From Hymenopellis radicata (taxonomy: Eukaryota > Basidiomycota > Agaricomycetes > Agaricales > Physalacriaceae): DNA of 64,000 nt. Both the position numbers and the translations under genes were made by a program. Shown here in pieces: positions 1 to 11,168 of the stretch (the first letter of the stretch is position 1; every line of letters begins with the position of its first letter). The notes beneath the pieces are model-generated. The model was not told where the DNA came from. It was given only the letters and a program-made list of their open reading frames with translations, and did no database searches. The stretch lies in the NCBI GenBank assembly GCA_015501595.1, contig JADNRX010000153.1, positions 58,129 to 122,128 of the forward strand, in the 5' to 3' direction.

Positions 1-2604
1 TGCGCTCGAAGAATGCGAGCTTTACTTTTTTTATGGCCTGCAGATCGTCGGGCCATTGCGCTGACTTTTCGAATTGGACGATGAGAGGCATGGGGTGGAT
101 GTACGAGGCGTTTGGCGGGAGCGAGGAGAGCCGAGGGACGGGGCTGAAGGTGCTGGTGTGTCGCAGGTGAGGAGAGATGGGGGTAAAGTTGAGAATGTGA
201 AGAAGGAGCTCCTCTTCGGGAAGGGATTTGATACTCTTCACGAGACCGTCAAACGCGGTGAGAGCGCCTTTGAAGCCTACTGGGAGTTTCGAGTCTGTGT
301 ACATCTTTGAAAGAGGCTCAGGCAGGCGAATGAGAGCATCGTAGGACGAATGCCACGATTGTGCCTCTTTCACGCCAAAGTGGATATCCAAGAGGTGTCT
401 CACAACCTGCACAGGCAGGTGCGATTTCTCGTCGGCGGTCTTCACGTCCCAAACAACGCTTTCGAGGATTTTGCCGTCTTTGAACATGCGAAGTTCAGCC
501 TTTTCGCCCCAGAGCTCGCGGAACTGCGCTGCGTTGTTCGGATCGGGGTCTTTGGCGTCGGGACCATGGTCAACCTGGCGGAAGGCATGCTCTGGATCAT
601 AGACGAGACCAATAAAGAGAATATTGGGATTCGAAGGGAGGGCTTGGGAGAGAGGACGTGAGGGCGGCGTAGGATGAAGGAAGGTCAGAACTTTGGTTCT
701 GTTTCCAAGCCCGTGGCGTAGCCGGGAGGACATGGCGGCGAGGAGAGCGTTATGCCGTGAGCCATGGTCTAATATGGCGTGTACGTCTATGTCATGTAAC
801 ATTGACGAGGATAGGTCTATGCGGACAACGGCGTCGAATCGAGTGCAGAGGGTACGCCGCTCTTGAAGGAAGGCCTCTGAAAAAGGATCCAGAGAAGAAG
901 TTGTGGCGAGCACATTGAGGGTTTTCTTAGCCTCGTATCGAAGCTATGGTCAACAAATTAAATTGAATGCCCTAAGCATGATACCGAACAACGTACCAAA
1001 TCCAGGGAGCCGATTGGAACATCAGCAAGGAGATTTACTTTTGAAGACGAGTCGACAAAAACCGCCGGATGATGTTCCTCGTACTCGCTCGGAGAATACT
1101 ACCTGGCAATGAGTTCCCAAGAATGGGAATAGAACAAAAATCGTACAAGATGGCCTTCCTTAGTCTTTACGAACACCGGCTGTTTCTCCCAATCGTGTGT
1201 ACCTATGAATAGTCAGTTTCAACAATAAACCAGCGAAAGCAAATCGATCAACCAAGGAAATCGAGAGCCGCTTTGAATAGTTGGTATGAGCTGAGACCCC
1301 TGCCGAGAGGCTTGCGTTTCGATTTCCCGGTTACTTCTGCTCCTTCTATCAACACTCCGAGTAGAGACGCCCACCAAGGGCCTTTGCCTTCGAACCCGTG
1401 AACCTGCATCCCGGATCCTTCGGAGAAACCGCGCTGGTTTGCCCATACTCGTAAGAGAGATAACGCGTCTGTAAATGCGGGGGCCTCTTGCTGCCACTTA
1501 TGTACAGCAAGAAGATGCGCTGGAGGGGTTAACGCAGTAAGGATGGCAGTATTATACAAGGGAGTAGGAGGGCGCGCATCGGATGAATGTACGTTGCAAT
1601 TAGACGGTGATAGCCGCTTAAGAGCGAGGGGTGAGGTCGGGGAGAGGATGGGGATAATGAAGATTTCTGGCTTGGAGGTGCTCTGACGCGGCTGCACGAC
1701 GAGTCGTGTAAGACGGGGATTATCAGCGTGCGACTGATAAGCGCAATCAGCGTCAAGACCGCTCTTCTTGTCACAAATAGCAGCGGCCAGTTTCGCGAGA
1801 TAGAAAGCCCGTTTATGAAAGAATCTCCCATTTAGATAGTCCTTTTCTTGAAAGAGACTCTGCTTGACATAAGGACAGACTTGGTCAAGCAAATTGGGAA
1901 ACTCACATCCGGCATCTCAACTGCAATATCAATTCCCCAACTTCTGCCATCCATTCCTTTTACAGAGGTTTTGTTATTCCAGCTGCCTACGAGGGTAATG
2001 TTGCTCGGCGGTTCAAAGGCAACCTTCCAATTCGAGTCTTCAGATGGTAGTGGAACAGAGTAAGGAACAGATATGCCTTTTTTAAGTAAAGGTCGGGCAG
2101 CCTCTAGAGGTTGGGTGGGTGGAGATGAGGGAACGTTGTTGAGACATTTATGGAGGGACATGAGGAATGGTTCAAGGGAAGCTTTTTGTTTCTCTTTCGG
2201 GCGGACGTTGGGGAGCAGTTCATCAATCTAAACGAGGTTCAAGGATTATCCAAGTTCATAAGGATCTTGCACGCACCTGCATCTTAAACGTCGACGAGCG
2301 ATACAGATCTCCAGCCTCTCTCATCTCTCGTACTTCTACCCCAGTGGGCGGTTTACTGGGTTTACTACTGGATGGGCCCTCTTCAACATCCATCGGCGCC
2401 GGTGCAGATACACCACCCCATTCTTCCTCTTCATCGGCTGCATTTTCGCTGTTCTCACTCTCCTCTTCGCTGCCATGTGATGGTACGGGAGAGACTTTAC
2501 GGGCCTTGAGAGTCCAGTTGAGTTTAACAAACAATCGTTGATAGCAGACATACCTTCCCCGGCTGGGACTCGTTTTCCCGTTTTCGTTTGAGATTAGCAG
2601 CCAT
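1..2604 (-). CDS. UTP22: U3 snoRNP / 90S pre-ribosome protein UTP22 (Nrap), 3' end outside window
   Basis: The gene runs off the left edge. Exons read from the sequence: complement of 2554-2604, 2277-2504, 1907-2227, 1253-1859, 1147-1202, 997-1098 and 1-943, with introns of 47-53 nt. The start MAANLKRKRENESQPGK is followed by an acidic stretch. Nrap-family blocks occur in order: SLFQEKDYLNGRFFHKRAFY, a segment with PTPLYNTAIL, a LLRVWANQRGF block, SSYQLFKAALDFL, the VFVDSSSKVNLLADVPIGSL block, FRELWGEKAELRMFKDG, and QFEKSAQWPDDLQAIKKVKL. The family has a nucleotidyltransferase-like fold and, with Rrp7, joins the UTP-C module of the small-subunit processome in the nucleolus for 18S rRNA maturation. 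About 770 residues are present, out of roughly 1,100 usual for the family. No frame breaks were seen. Identification is by recalled family blocks and I regard it as secure; the exact splice sites are inferred. Confidence 0.93.
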
Positions 2605-2954
2605 GAAGGAAGGGAATGAAAATTTGCACAGCCACCGATCAACGGAAATATGATGACCGTTTTGGAATACGATCTCCTGTCCTTTTTAAGATGTTTCTCT
2701 CCTCCCTCATGCCACCTTCACGGAAATACGATTATTCAATCTTCGTTGCCCAACGAAACAGGAGAATGATAGATCACTATCTCCCAAATCTGCGTCCCAC
2801 TGCCGAAGCCGTGCCTACGCGTCACTGGGCTGGCTGATTGGACTTGAATTGAACTGCCTTCGGAGCGAATACATTTCCGTCGTCAGCAGGTTACGCGTTC
2901 TACGGTATAAATGAACAAGTCGCGAATACTATCGTTCTCTGTCTTTTCTTTACC
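2605..2954. promoter_or_regulatory. Divergent intergenic region between UTP22 and the SDR gene
   Basis: This 350-bp gap separates two divergently transcribed genes and must hold both promoters. A TATA-like acggtataaatg lies about 50 bp before the SDR start. No coding sequence was recognised. Confidence 0.45.
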
Positions 2955-5415
2955 ATGGGCGTCACTTCCATCTTCAAGCAGCAATTTCCAGCAGATACAA
3001 AGTACACTGCGGACGACGTGCCCGATCTCTCTGGCAAGGTCGTCCTAATCACTGGAGGAAACTGCGGAATTGGCTTTGAGACTGCCAAGGTTCGTGCACC
3101 TCCGTCTACCTTTCGAGAGTCTTTTATTTAGAGGGCATGTATAATACAGTATTATACTTGGGGAGGTCCATCCGTCTGCAAGACCGCGGCCGCTTATTAA
3201 GTGCACAGCCACTCAATCATTGACGCACCTTGATACTTTACCTTCGACTAGCACTTTAGGCCTTTCCGACTGTATTTAGTGATAGCATTAGTATAAATAC
3301 AATATAAACATATTCTGACATTCCTGAGGTACACGCAGAGGGTAATAGTCCCAAAACTGCTGAATTAGTGTTGTCGGCGGATGCGGAGGGTGACACTTGA
3401 CGCGCTTCGTCACGTTGAGTCACACTTATCGTGGTCATTCTGAGGTCGATCTGCGGAACGAATTTGCCAAAGCTCCACCGCTCTGATAGCTCTGATAATT
3501 TGCAGATTTAATTTTCAACTCAAACTACAGGTATTGTTAGGTTCTTGACCCTCTCGGAAGCCCGCCACTTTGCGATCTCACACTCAACGCAATACTGCCA
3601 CTGGTGAGCTCGAGCTAGAACCTAACAGAACCCGTACAATACTATCAATTTCAACTTCCGACACTAAAATTCGCTATCAGCAATACCCTTACTGGACTTC
3701 CGGAAAATAATGGGAATCGCCGAAATCTTTTTGGGGTCATCCCAAATAGGCAAGTGCACACGTTCCCGCTTCTGAGCGCGTATCGACAACCATGACTGTC
3801 ATTGCCAATGACGAGGAGATGTATGACACTGAGAATAGTGATATACTGTAAGAATTATATGCATAAAAAAGCAAGCTAGTGCATGGTCCGCTTGTATTTT
3901 CTAAGAACATGTGATTGTGCCCTGGCGGCCTTCCAGCACGCTACTTTTGTAAATTACAGGTCGAGACGTTGATTTCCCATTCTGCAGTTGTCTAATTGAC
4001 TCCTGGGAGCGACAAGAGGCAAGACGCTGGCTCCAGAACGTTGCAAATGCGTAGATGCCCTAATTCGGTCGAGCTGGAAAAACTTTCGATCATTCCCATT
4101 ATTTTCCGGAAACCCAGTAAGAAGATAAATCGATGGGCAGCTTCTCAGAGGCGATCACCTGGAACAAATATCACCAAACAACACGGGCTAGTAGGCCAAT
4201 GGACCTCCCCAATTATTATAATACAATGTATAGGCTCTTTTGAAACGCAACGCCAAGGTGTATATCGCCTGTCGAGATGAGAAGAAAGCCGGTGACGCCA
4301 TCGCACGACTGTCGACGGAATGTGATGGAAAGGTGGCCCTGTTTCATCCATTGAACCTCTCCAATCTTTCTGCCATTAAAGCCTCCGCGGAATCTTTCCT
4401 AACGTATACTCGAACACTTGCAGAGTTTCTCCATCTAACGCTCTCTCCAGCAAGGAGCCTGAACTGCATATCTTGTTCAACAATGCGTGCGTTGAAGCCG
4501 TCTCTCATTTCCAGCTCCCGCTGATGCATTTTTAGTGGTGTTATGGAACCACCCAAAGAACAACTGACGGACGATGGGTACGATCAAACATTAGGCGTCA
4601 ACCTCCTGGGTACGTTCCCATTAGTTACCCGTCAACTTGAAGGAGGCACTGATTTCGACGCCCTTCCAGGTCCATTCTACTTCACTACGCTCATCCTCCC
4701 GGCCCTCCTCGTTGGGGCCTCATCTTCCCCTGAAAAATCGGCGCGTATAGTTAATACGTCGTCCTTGGCCTCCGAATTAGCCTCAAAGATCGACTACGAT
4801 GCCTTTAAGGACGGCCCCAGACGCAAGAAGTTAGGCCTTGAGGCGCTGTACAATCAGAGTAAATTTGTACGTGTCTCGTCGTCTCATGCTCGTTCTGCTA
4901 TTCACGCTGGCATTCTAGGGAATTACAGTATTCTCGAACGAGCTTGCGCGGCGGTATGGGGATAAGGGCGTTATTTCGACAGCTGTAAACCCTGGTGCGT
5001 TCACCCACGTATCTCTCTCTCTGTCTCCATGCATGCGTATTGATATACGCACAGGGACTATACAAACCGAGTTGCAGCGCACGCTTACTGGGGTGAAGAA
5101 GAAGATTGTTGTAAGATTCCAACTTTGCCTTTCATGAACTTCCTGAATGACACCCTCCTTTAGTCCAAGCTTGTGTACCCAGTCGAGTATGGCGCTTTGA
5201 CGCAACTCTACGCCGGCACTTCACCTGAGGGGAAGGACTTCAATGGAAAGGTAAACGACCTCTTGCTCTAAGTTTTTAGCGAAAATGACGTACTTTCCCA
5301 TTAGTATCTTGGCCCTTGGGCGCGCCTCTTTCCGGGGAATCCTGTTGCTCAGTGCGAGAAGACAGGCTCGGAATTGTGGGAGTTCCTCGAGAAGGAGACG
5401 GTCAATGTTGTATGA
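2955..5415 (+). CDS. Short-chain dehydrogenase/reductase (retinol-dehydrogenase/WWOX-like), 313 aa, nine exons
   Basis: Exons: 2955-3089, 4234-4403, 4451-4486, 4536-4609, 4670-4866, 4919-4994, 5055-5110, 5164-5250 and 5305-5415. They sum to 942 nt with consistent phases. The product starts MGVTSIFKQQFPADTKY and has the NAD(P)-binding TGGNCGIG motif (about residues 33-40), the NNAGVM motif, a catalytic serine in VNTSSLAS and the active-site YNQSK (YxxxK). It ends EFLEKETVNVV. The family reduces or oxidises small carbonyls or alcohols with NAD(P)H; the substrate cannot be told. Intron 1 is 1,144 nt while the others are 47-64 nt, because it contains an inverted-repeat element (3139-4233). The 3' splice site of intron 1 sits at the element's right end. 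The reading frame is intact, so the gene is probably functional if intron 1 is removed. Confidence 0.9.
3533..3624. repeat. Short inverted repeat inside the intron element
   Basis: ttgttaggttc near 3535 is matched in inverted orientation by gaacctaaca near 3615, a ~10-bp stem around ~70 nt. Function unknown. Confidence 0.4.
3688..4121. mobile_element. Nested 434-bp element with 30-bp terminal inverted repeats
   Basis: The 30 nt at 3688-3717 (cttactgg..ttccggaaaataatgggaat, beginning cttactgg) match the reverse complement of 4092-4121 at about 28 of 30 positions. The similarity continues weakly inward. There is no coding sequence. It lies wholly inside the larger inverted-repeat element, so it is either a second MITE inserted into the first or the inner arms of one composite palindromic element. 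Confidence 0.6.
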
Positions 5416-5504
5416 GGAGAGTCATTACAGATAACAATCTCTTGTTTTTCATGTCTCGATGCAGAACCTGCTTAGACACCTCAAGGTTCAAATGAGCGGC
5501 TTAC

Positions 5505-6120
5505 CGAGTGTGTATAAGACCGTACGCGATGGTATTGGCTCTCACGCCGAACGGATCCCACTCTTTCGCGATAGTCTTGGTGAGACCGACAACGGCCGCC
5601 TTGGCCGCAGCGTAGTTCGCCTGGCCGACGTTCCCATTGAAGCCCCGATGTCGCAGAGATGTTTATTATCGAGCGGTTCTCTCTTGCTTCCGGCTTGACG
5701 CGGAAATACGGCGCTGCTTGGCGGATAAGCCTGAAAGGCGCGCGGACGTGGATCTTGAGGATAATGTCGAACGTCTCGTCGGGCGTGGTGTAGCATCTTG
5801 TCAAAAGTGAATCCAGCGTTGTTGATGATGTGGTTTATTTTGCCGTATGTTCTGAGAGACGTATGGGTTAACGTTGGGAGAGGGGGGGAGTAAGATGTAT
5901 AGTACGTACGCGACAGTAGCATCGACAATTTTCTTTGAGAAATCATTTGCACCGACGTATTGAGGGCGAGTCGGTGGATACCCGCGTTTGAGTCCAAGCT
6001 GATATACGTGACGGGTCTCCTCGTGGTTTCTGAGTGGTCTTTTCAGCTTTGGTAGAAGAGCTGAGGGTGGGAGAGGACGCGTCACTAGGACTCTGCGTTC
6101 GATGAGATCCCTGGACGTGA
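5505..6120 (-). pseudogene. Decayed short-chain dehydrogenase (FabG-like), truncated and frameshifted
   Basis: The minus strand carries clear SDR sequence: NDFSKKIVDATVA, a ~53-nt intron (gtacgta..ctcag), KINHIINNAGFTFDKML, then in shifted frames TPDETFDIILKIHVRAPF, RSIINISATSGL and GNVGQANYAAAKAAVVGL. Frame breaks lie after FDKML (near 5795) and after SATSGL (near 5648; cttcaatggg instead of a frame-preserving cttcatggg). The N-terminal TGxxxGxG motif is not recognisable, and the sequence stops after GLIHTR, so the C-terminal third is missing. Without these breaks it resembles the basidiomycete 3-oxoacyl-ACP-reductase-like SDRs. The 3' end is only ~90 bp from the 3' end of the intact SDR gene. 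Confidence 0.78.
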
Positions 6121-6642
6121 TGGCGCTGGATTGTTGACAACGTTAGCACGACGAATAGTAAAGTCATGTCAGATATCGACAGGCCTGCCGCTGGGTTCAC
6201 TTGCATGTGGCACTCGACGCTAGCATCCAGAGGGCTCTCAGGCTATGATGAAGGCGAGTCGCGTCCGTGAACGAAGCGAGTTCATCGTCACGAAAATGCC
6301 GGTGTGCTGAAATCGAAGAGAGCTGAAATGACTGTAAATGCGAAGACCGTTCTTGAATTGTAGAGATTGAAAAAGCGGCGTACTTAAGAGCAAAGAGAGA
6401 TGGTGGTGGTTGTAAGTGATGGGGTTTTTCGGCGTGACGCCCCGGCATCCATTTCGGCCAAAGTACTTCACACCACTTGACGTTGTGCCAAACTCCGCAG
6501 AGCTCTCGTAGAGATTCGCGACACTTTTCCATCTCGTACGAGGGAATGCTCTACTTCCTACAAAATAATCAGCAGTGACATCTATTGATGCACGACCTCG
6601 AGGCCTGAGACTTCGCCCAAATGTTTTCAAATAATAACAAGA
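6121..6642. other. No gene recognised
   Basis: The stretch has short unsupported reading frames on both strands. It probably includes eroded 5' sequence of the adjacent SDR pseudogene and the 3' flank of the ABM-domain gene. Confidence 0.3.
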
Positions 6643-7271
6643 TTACTTCGACGCAAGTACTTCCAACTCCTCAATCTCCAGATCATGCCCACGAGCCATC
6701 AAGGCCTCCGCAACCTTTCCCTTCAAATGTGCGCCCTTTCCCTCTTCATCTGCAAAGAAATCCACGATTGCGAAATACCCCGGGAACTGAATCGCATACC
6801 ACACCGGCGTGAAACCTTCCGCCTCGACCAGAGGAAGCGCATTCTATAAGAAACAATAATAAGACGACGTGACGCGGAGAGAAACGAGCGTACAATCAGG
6901 AATTGCTTGAGATCCTCGCCTGTGTCTTTGATCTTGACATATAGACCACACTTCAAGCTGCCGAACGCTTGAACTTTACTAGCAAGAACCGTAGCCTCCG
7001 CTCCCGCCAAATCAGGCGGCTGAGTGATGAGCTCGTCCGCGCGAGCCATGAGTGCCTCCGGGATCTTGCCGGAGGTATGCGCCACACGCGCACTCGTCGT
7101 GGGGAACGTATCAAAGATCGCATATGTGTCCGCGGCTTTGTACTTCAACGCGAACCACTGCAGAGTGTCTGGCTCCTCCACAGCAAGAGCACGCCCCGCC
7201 TGGAGGAATGTGCCCAGTTCCGGAGACTTGGGGTGCAAGGGAAGGAAGAGTGCGTATGCTGGCGTGGACAT
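6643..7271 (-). CDS. Antibiotic-biosynthesis-monooxygenase (ABM)-fold protein, duplicated domain, 192 aa
   Basis: Two exons, complement of 6894-7271 and 6643-6843, are joined across a 50-nt intron (gtacgc..tatag) in phase 0. The start is MSTPAYALFLPLHPKSPEL and the end is LEIEELEVLASK. Two ABM-like half-repeats are visible: LQWFALKYKAADTYAIFDTF followed by IPEALMARADEL, and TPVWYAIQFPGYFAIVDFF followed by KVAEALMARGHDL. ABM domains are small ferredoxin-like dimers. Some are cofactor-free quinone-forming monooxygenases, while many fungal ones have no known substrate. No catalytic claim is made. The internal duplication probably makes a pseudo-dimer in one chain. Confidence 0.8.
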
Positions 7272-7494
7272 GGGGGATTGAAGAATGAGATTACGACGGT
7301 GAGATAGGATTTATACTGACTTGTAGCCACGCTTGTAAGCATGTCATGTCTCACGCTTCCGCGTTTCCCGTGGTTTGGCACTGATGTGATAGTTGCGGTG
7401 CGACCGTGCCCCTATAGTGTATTGACGAGCGCTCAGAAAGCCACACGCAACTCCGTGGGTAAGGGAAAACTTGGAGATAAATTCCTTCGCAGGA

Positions 7495-8410
7495 GTCCCT
7501 CGACCACCCCGATAGCTCCTCTAAAAATTGCGCTGTGTGCGTTCGAATAGCATCGAGGGCGTCGAGTCCAAGAGGAACCGGGAGAGGTACTCCGGCATTC
7601 GTAGGTCATGAATGGCTTTAACAGTCTTCGTCATATCGCCGTAGCTCGTGTTCGTCTTCGTAGCATCTCTGGCTTGGTGCGTGCCTCCCCGGTATACATC
7701 AGGCATGGGAAGGAACATGTCTTGCGTACCACCCCGCGTGGCAAACCATCCAGCTTCGATAATGGTGATCTAGTAATCAGTGAACATCCGGGACGCGCAT
7801 ACATTGCTGAGGTTTGCTCGCCTTGATATACATATTCCATTCAGGCGTCGTTATGTGAGACTTCGGTCAAGCGAGCGATTTACACAGTATCAGCAGCGTT
7901 CGTGGAAGACCTATATGGTGTTCACACCATCTTTACTACCGTTCCGATTGGGTCAACACTGGATCCAAGTGCAAGAGTATTGCACCCACCTGGCCGAGTA
8001 ATATCTCCCGCCACGATCGGTATGATGCCCATCGAGGACGTGTTCGTAATAAGACGTCCACGTTCACACCCCGAAAGAACCTGATTGCCTCTCTAGAGAC
8101 ATTCCCCGCACCCCCAAAGTTCGCCTCAAAAACATCACGAGCGAAATCCTCTGGGCCGCTCTCTATTTCGTCCAAAAAAGCCGTAACCAGCGTTGGCGAA
8201 CACAGTCGGTGGAAGTCGGACTCTGCTAGGCGAAAGGCCTCGGCGATTTCACTTGGGCTCCTGACATTCAGTGAAAAAGGGTATTTCTCTGTCGAGTCGA
8301 ATATCGCAGCGGGAGTGGGGAGGGTAGCGACGGCAATACGCCTTGGACGAGGATCATTGCGCGTCCGAAGCCTGAGGACGCGCCAGGTACTAGATTTACT
8401 ACTTTAGTGA
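7495..8410 (-). pseudogene. Decayed classical SDR oxidoreductase with several frameshifts
   Basis: Reading the minus strand in shifting frames gives the order of a classical SDR: VNLVPGASSGFG (TGASSGFG motif, degenerate), EIAEAFRLAESDF, FANAGYGFFG, EIESGPEDFARDVFEANF, NVSREAIRFFRGVN, INTSSMGIIPI, IIEAGWFATRGG, AKAVRAI-like KTVKAIHDLRMPEYL, and LGLDALDAIRTHTAQFLEEL. At least four frame changes are needed. The length matches a ~290-residue SDR. No intact YxxxK was found. This is a pseudogene rather than sequencing noise, because breaks are frequent and the active-site block is lost. Confidence 0.72.
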
Positions 8411-8766
8411 GTCCCTACGTCGTGCAAGCCAGCTTTTAACACTTACTGAACCAGATTTGACCAACCGTATTGTTCTGCCAGAGAGCACACGAGCCACATT
8501 GGCATTATACAGCCGTCTCCAGAGGTAACTCCCAGATATGATGTCGTCGTGTTGTCGAAGCCTGTCACTTGGTCAGAGGTGCGCATGAGATTCGCACCTA
8601 GTGTTGTGTCCAGGTGGCGAACTGAATTCAGAAGATCTTCCATAAAATGGATTGTCAAATCTGATTACTGTACATTGCCAGCCACGCTACTAGACACCAC
8701 TTCAGCGTCACATATCTCACGGACCGACATGAGTACTCACAAATTACATTCCAATCCCCATCTCGC
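8411..8766. other. Intergenic, no gene recognised
   Basis: A 71-residue minus-strand frame exists (complement of 8443-8658) but shows no family signature and no splice context. It may include the former first exon of the adjacent SDR pseudogene. Confidence 0.3.
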
Positions 8767-9759
8767 CTACCCGAATATCATCCCTCCATCAACGAGCAGC
8801 GTCTGACCCGTCACATAATCTGAGTCGGGGCCGGCCAGGTACGACACAGTCTTCGACACATCCTCCGGCACGCTCGTTCTCCCCAACAAAATGTTATCCA
8901 CCATCCGCTTAAAGTTCTCCCCTCTCGGCAGCCCGTTGATCTTGCCCATTCCCTCGTCGATCGTCTCCCACATCTTGGATCCCACGACACCCGGCGCGTA
9001 CCCGTTGACCGTGATCTTATGCGGCGCGAGCTCCATCGCGAACGCCTGTGTGAAACTGCGCACGGCGGCTTTCGTCGCAGAGTAGTGTGATAGCAACGGG
9101 AAGGGCTTGTATGCGACAATGCTGAAGCCCAATGAGACTATGTAGTTCGAAGAGGGAAACGCTTACCTGGCTGCATTGATAATCTTGCCCCTCCGCCTTG
9201 CTTGATGAACTGCTTCGCCGCGATAGAATCGCAGTGGAACACGCCGTAGATGTTAGTCTCAAACATCTCCTTGATATCCGCCTCCGTGAGCTCTAGCATG
9301 GACTTTACCCGCGCAATGCCGGCATTCGCGACCATGACGTTCAGCGGGCCCAACTCGTCAACGGAAGCTTGAACAAGCGACAAGACATCCGCCTGCTTGC
9401 TCACGTCTCCGAGTGCGCTTATCGCGTTACGTCCCTTGGCTTTGATTTCCTTTACAACCTACGGGATATGAATATGACCGTAACGTGGACGTAGTAATCC
9501 CTACCTCATCCACGATAGCGCCGTTATTCGGGAGGTCATTGACGCATACATCGAAACCGTCGTGAGCAAGTCTCAGAGCAATTGCTTTACCTCTACAGAG
9601 GACATGGATTGATGATACCAATGCAATGGATAGAAGGTGCGTACATTCCTTGACCTGCACCGTGACGATGGCCGTGCGTCGTGTGATTGCACTGGAAGCA
9701 AACGTTCGCGAGAACTGTAGAGATGATGATCTGATAGAACCGAGGCGAGAGGCGAACAT
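8767..9759 (-). CDS. Diacetyl/acetoin reductase-type SDR with two apparent 1-nt frame breaks
   Basis: Exons: complement of 9645-9759, 9505-9592, 9167-9458 and 8767-9121. The start MFASRLGSIRSSSLQFSRTF is basic and Ser-rich, mitochondrial-presequence-like. The Rossmann motif (TGAGQGIGKAIALRL) is only in frame if one G is added at about 9660, where the sequence has cacggtgcag. A second G is missing near 9190 (ggaggggcaag), just before KIINAAS. Other hallmarks are VANAGIARVKSM, SHYSATKAAV (YxxxK) and YVTGQTLLVDGGMIFG. The family interconverts diacetyl, acetoin and 2,3-butanediol using NAD(H). Everything else is well preserved, so this is either a very young pseudogene or a good gene with two homopolymer sequence errors. 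Confidence 0.75.
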
Positions 9760-9938
9760 GATGGTGCGTGGAGGTAAAGTGCAGTTGAACGAGCCGGTCT
9801 ATATACAAATGGTTAGGGGTAAATGAAGAAGACCAATCGTCACGAGAGGGCGCTTATCGAGGCTGAAGACCAGGATCACAAGAGCACACAAGCATCACAA
9901 GGACATACAAGATATGAAATGTGGCATTAAGATGAGCC

Positions 9939-11168
9939 CTACACACGAACAAGTATTCCCATGTAAAGGATCTGTAGAACAGCCTCCAGGAATAGGAACG
10001 TAATTCTGCGTCTGCGTGAGGCTGGGCTGATAGTCGCAGTGCCAGAATTGGCAGGATCGAGGAGAACTAGAGATCTGAGAGAACGCAGCTGAAATGACAT
10101 TAGTCAAAGTTGGAATGTATCCTTGGCGACTTACCAGGAAAAATGCATTTGCGAGGAAGAAGTAGAGGAATACAATGGTCCATAACCATAAAGTTCGTCC
10201 AAGGACGTACCCTGCGAGGATGGTCGAGATCACGCTAAATGAGCATCAGCAATAAGTATATCCTGGAATCGACCAATTTACCCAACAAACTTGTATCCAG
10301 AGTAAGCGATGATATCAAGGGCTTGACTGGAGCCTTGAATGTTGAGGAAATAGCAGCCCAAATAGACGAAACAGAAGTCAACAAGTACGACTGCAAAGGA
10401 CGCTGACGCCAATTCGCCTAGAACTTGGGGACGGAATCGCTGATCAAGTCCCGAGTGGAATGCAGCGACAAGGATGTAGGTCACGATGGCCATAACTGTA
10501 TTGATGGTCAGATGGGGCGTGAGCTAATAGTAATGTTTCAAACGGACTTGGGATGTAGAGGTCAGGGCTATTGACGTCCTCCCGTGGAGGATACCATTCC
10601 GCAACACCCTGCTCCGAACGGACGACCTTCCGTGACCACGGCTTGTGTCGCCAAGGAAAGACTACCAGCTGCAGTTTCCGCATGACATAGAGGTTGTTAA
10701 CATTGAAGCGATGTTTGAGCCCTGCTAAAGGAAAGAATCCGCCGAGCTGCGTAGCGCAATCAGAACAGATTAATGATTTTCAAACACGGAGTTCCGCACA
10801 TTTTTCTGAACGTATTCTTGCCCTGCTGCAACGGCACTGTTTCCGAGCTGCATACCCAATCGCGCAGTTGCATCATCGACACCCCAAGCTGAGAAGTCTA
10901 CACCTGGCTGGCGGGCCTGTGGTTGGGGTACAAAGCCAACATTTGGATTCGGAGGGAGGGGAGGCTGATAGTGGGAATACGCTGGCACAGACTGAGAATA
11001 ATGTTGTTCTTGTTGCTGGTGTTGCTGAGGTGGTTGCGGCGATGATGAGAAGCGCTGGTAACCGTCAGGCGAGCCAGGTGTAACCGGTGGCTCTGGGATG
11101 TATGCAGGATGCGTTGGAACCGGATGCCGCAGGGGCGGGGGAGAATGAGAGCCAGACCCAAAATTCAT
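9939..11168 (-). CDS. YIF1: YIF1-family ER-Golgi membrane protein, 343 aa
   Basis: Exons: complement of 10800-11168, 10548-10746, 10282-10495, 10135-10234 and 9939-10088 (1,032 nt, consistent phases). The Pro/Gln/Tyr-rich cytosolic N-terminus (about residues 1-105, with a short QQ-rich tract) is followed by AVAAGQEYVQKN, RKLQLVVFPWRHKPWSR, the hallmark PPREDVNSPDLYIP, and several membrane spans (MAIVTYILVAAF, VVLVDFCFVYLGCYFL, DIIAYSGYKFVG, TLWLWTIVFLYFFLANAFFL). The end, RRRRITFLFLEAVLQILYMG, is like other YIF1 proteins. YIF1 binds YIP1 and Rab GTPases and works in COPII vesicle traffic. The 3' splice site of intron 2 is inferred with an unusual donor, gtccgt. Confidence 0.92.

Larger units (their letters stand above)
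3139..4233. mobile_element. Non-autonomous inverted-repeat element (MITE-like) inside intron 1 of the SDR gene
   Basis: The left end at about 3139-3171 (gtattatac then ttggggaggtccat) is repeated in inverted orientation at about 4199-4230 (atggacctccccaa then ttattataatac). These form ~30-bp imperfect terminal inverted repeats around ~1.1 kb of AT-rich, non-coding DNA. No transposase reading frame is present. Both flanks are TA-rich, so a TA target duplication is possible but not provable by eye. The superfamily is unknown; the size and lack of coding sequence fit a MITE or an internally deleted DNA transposon. Confidence 0.7.
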
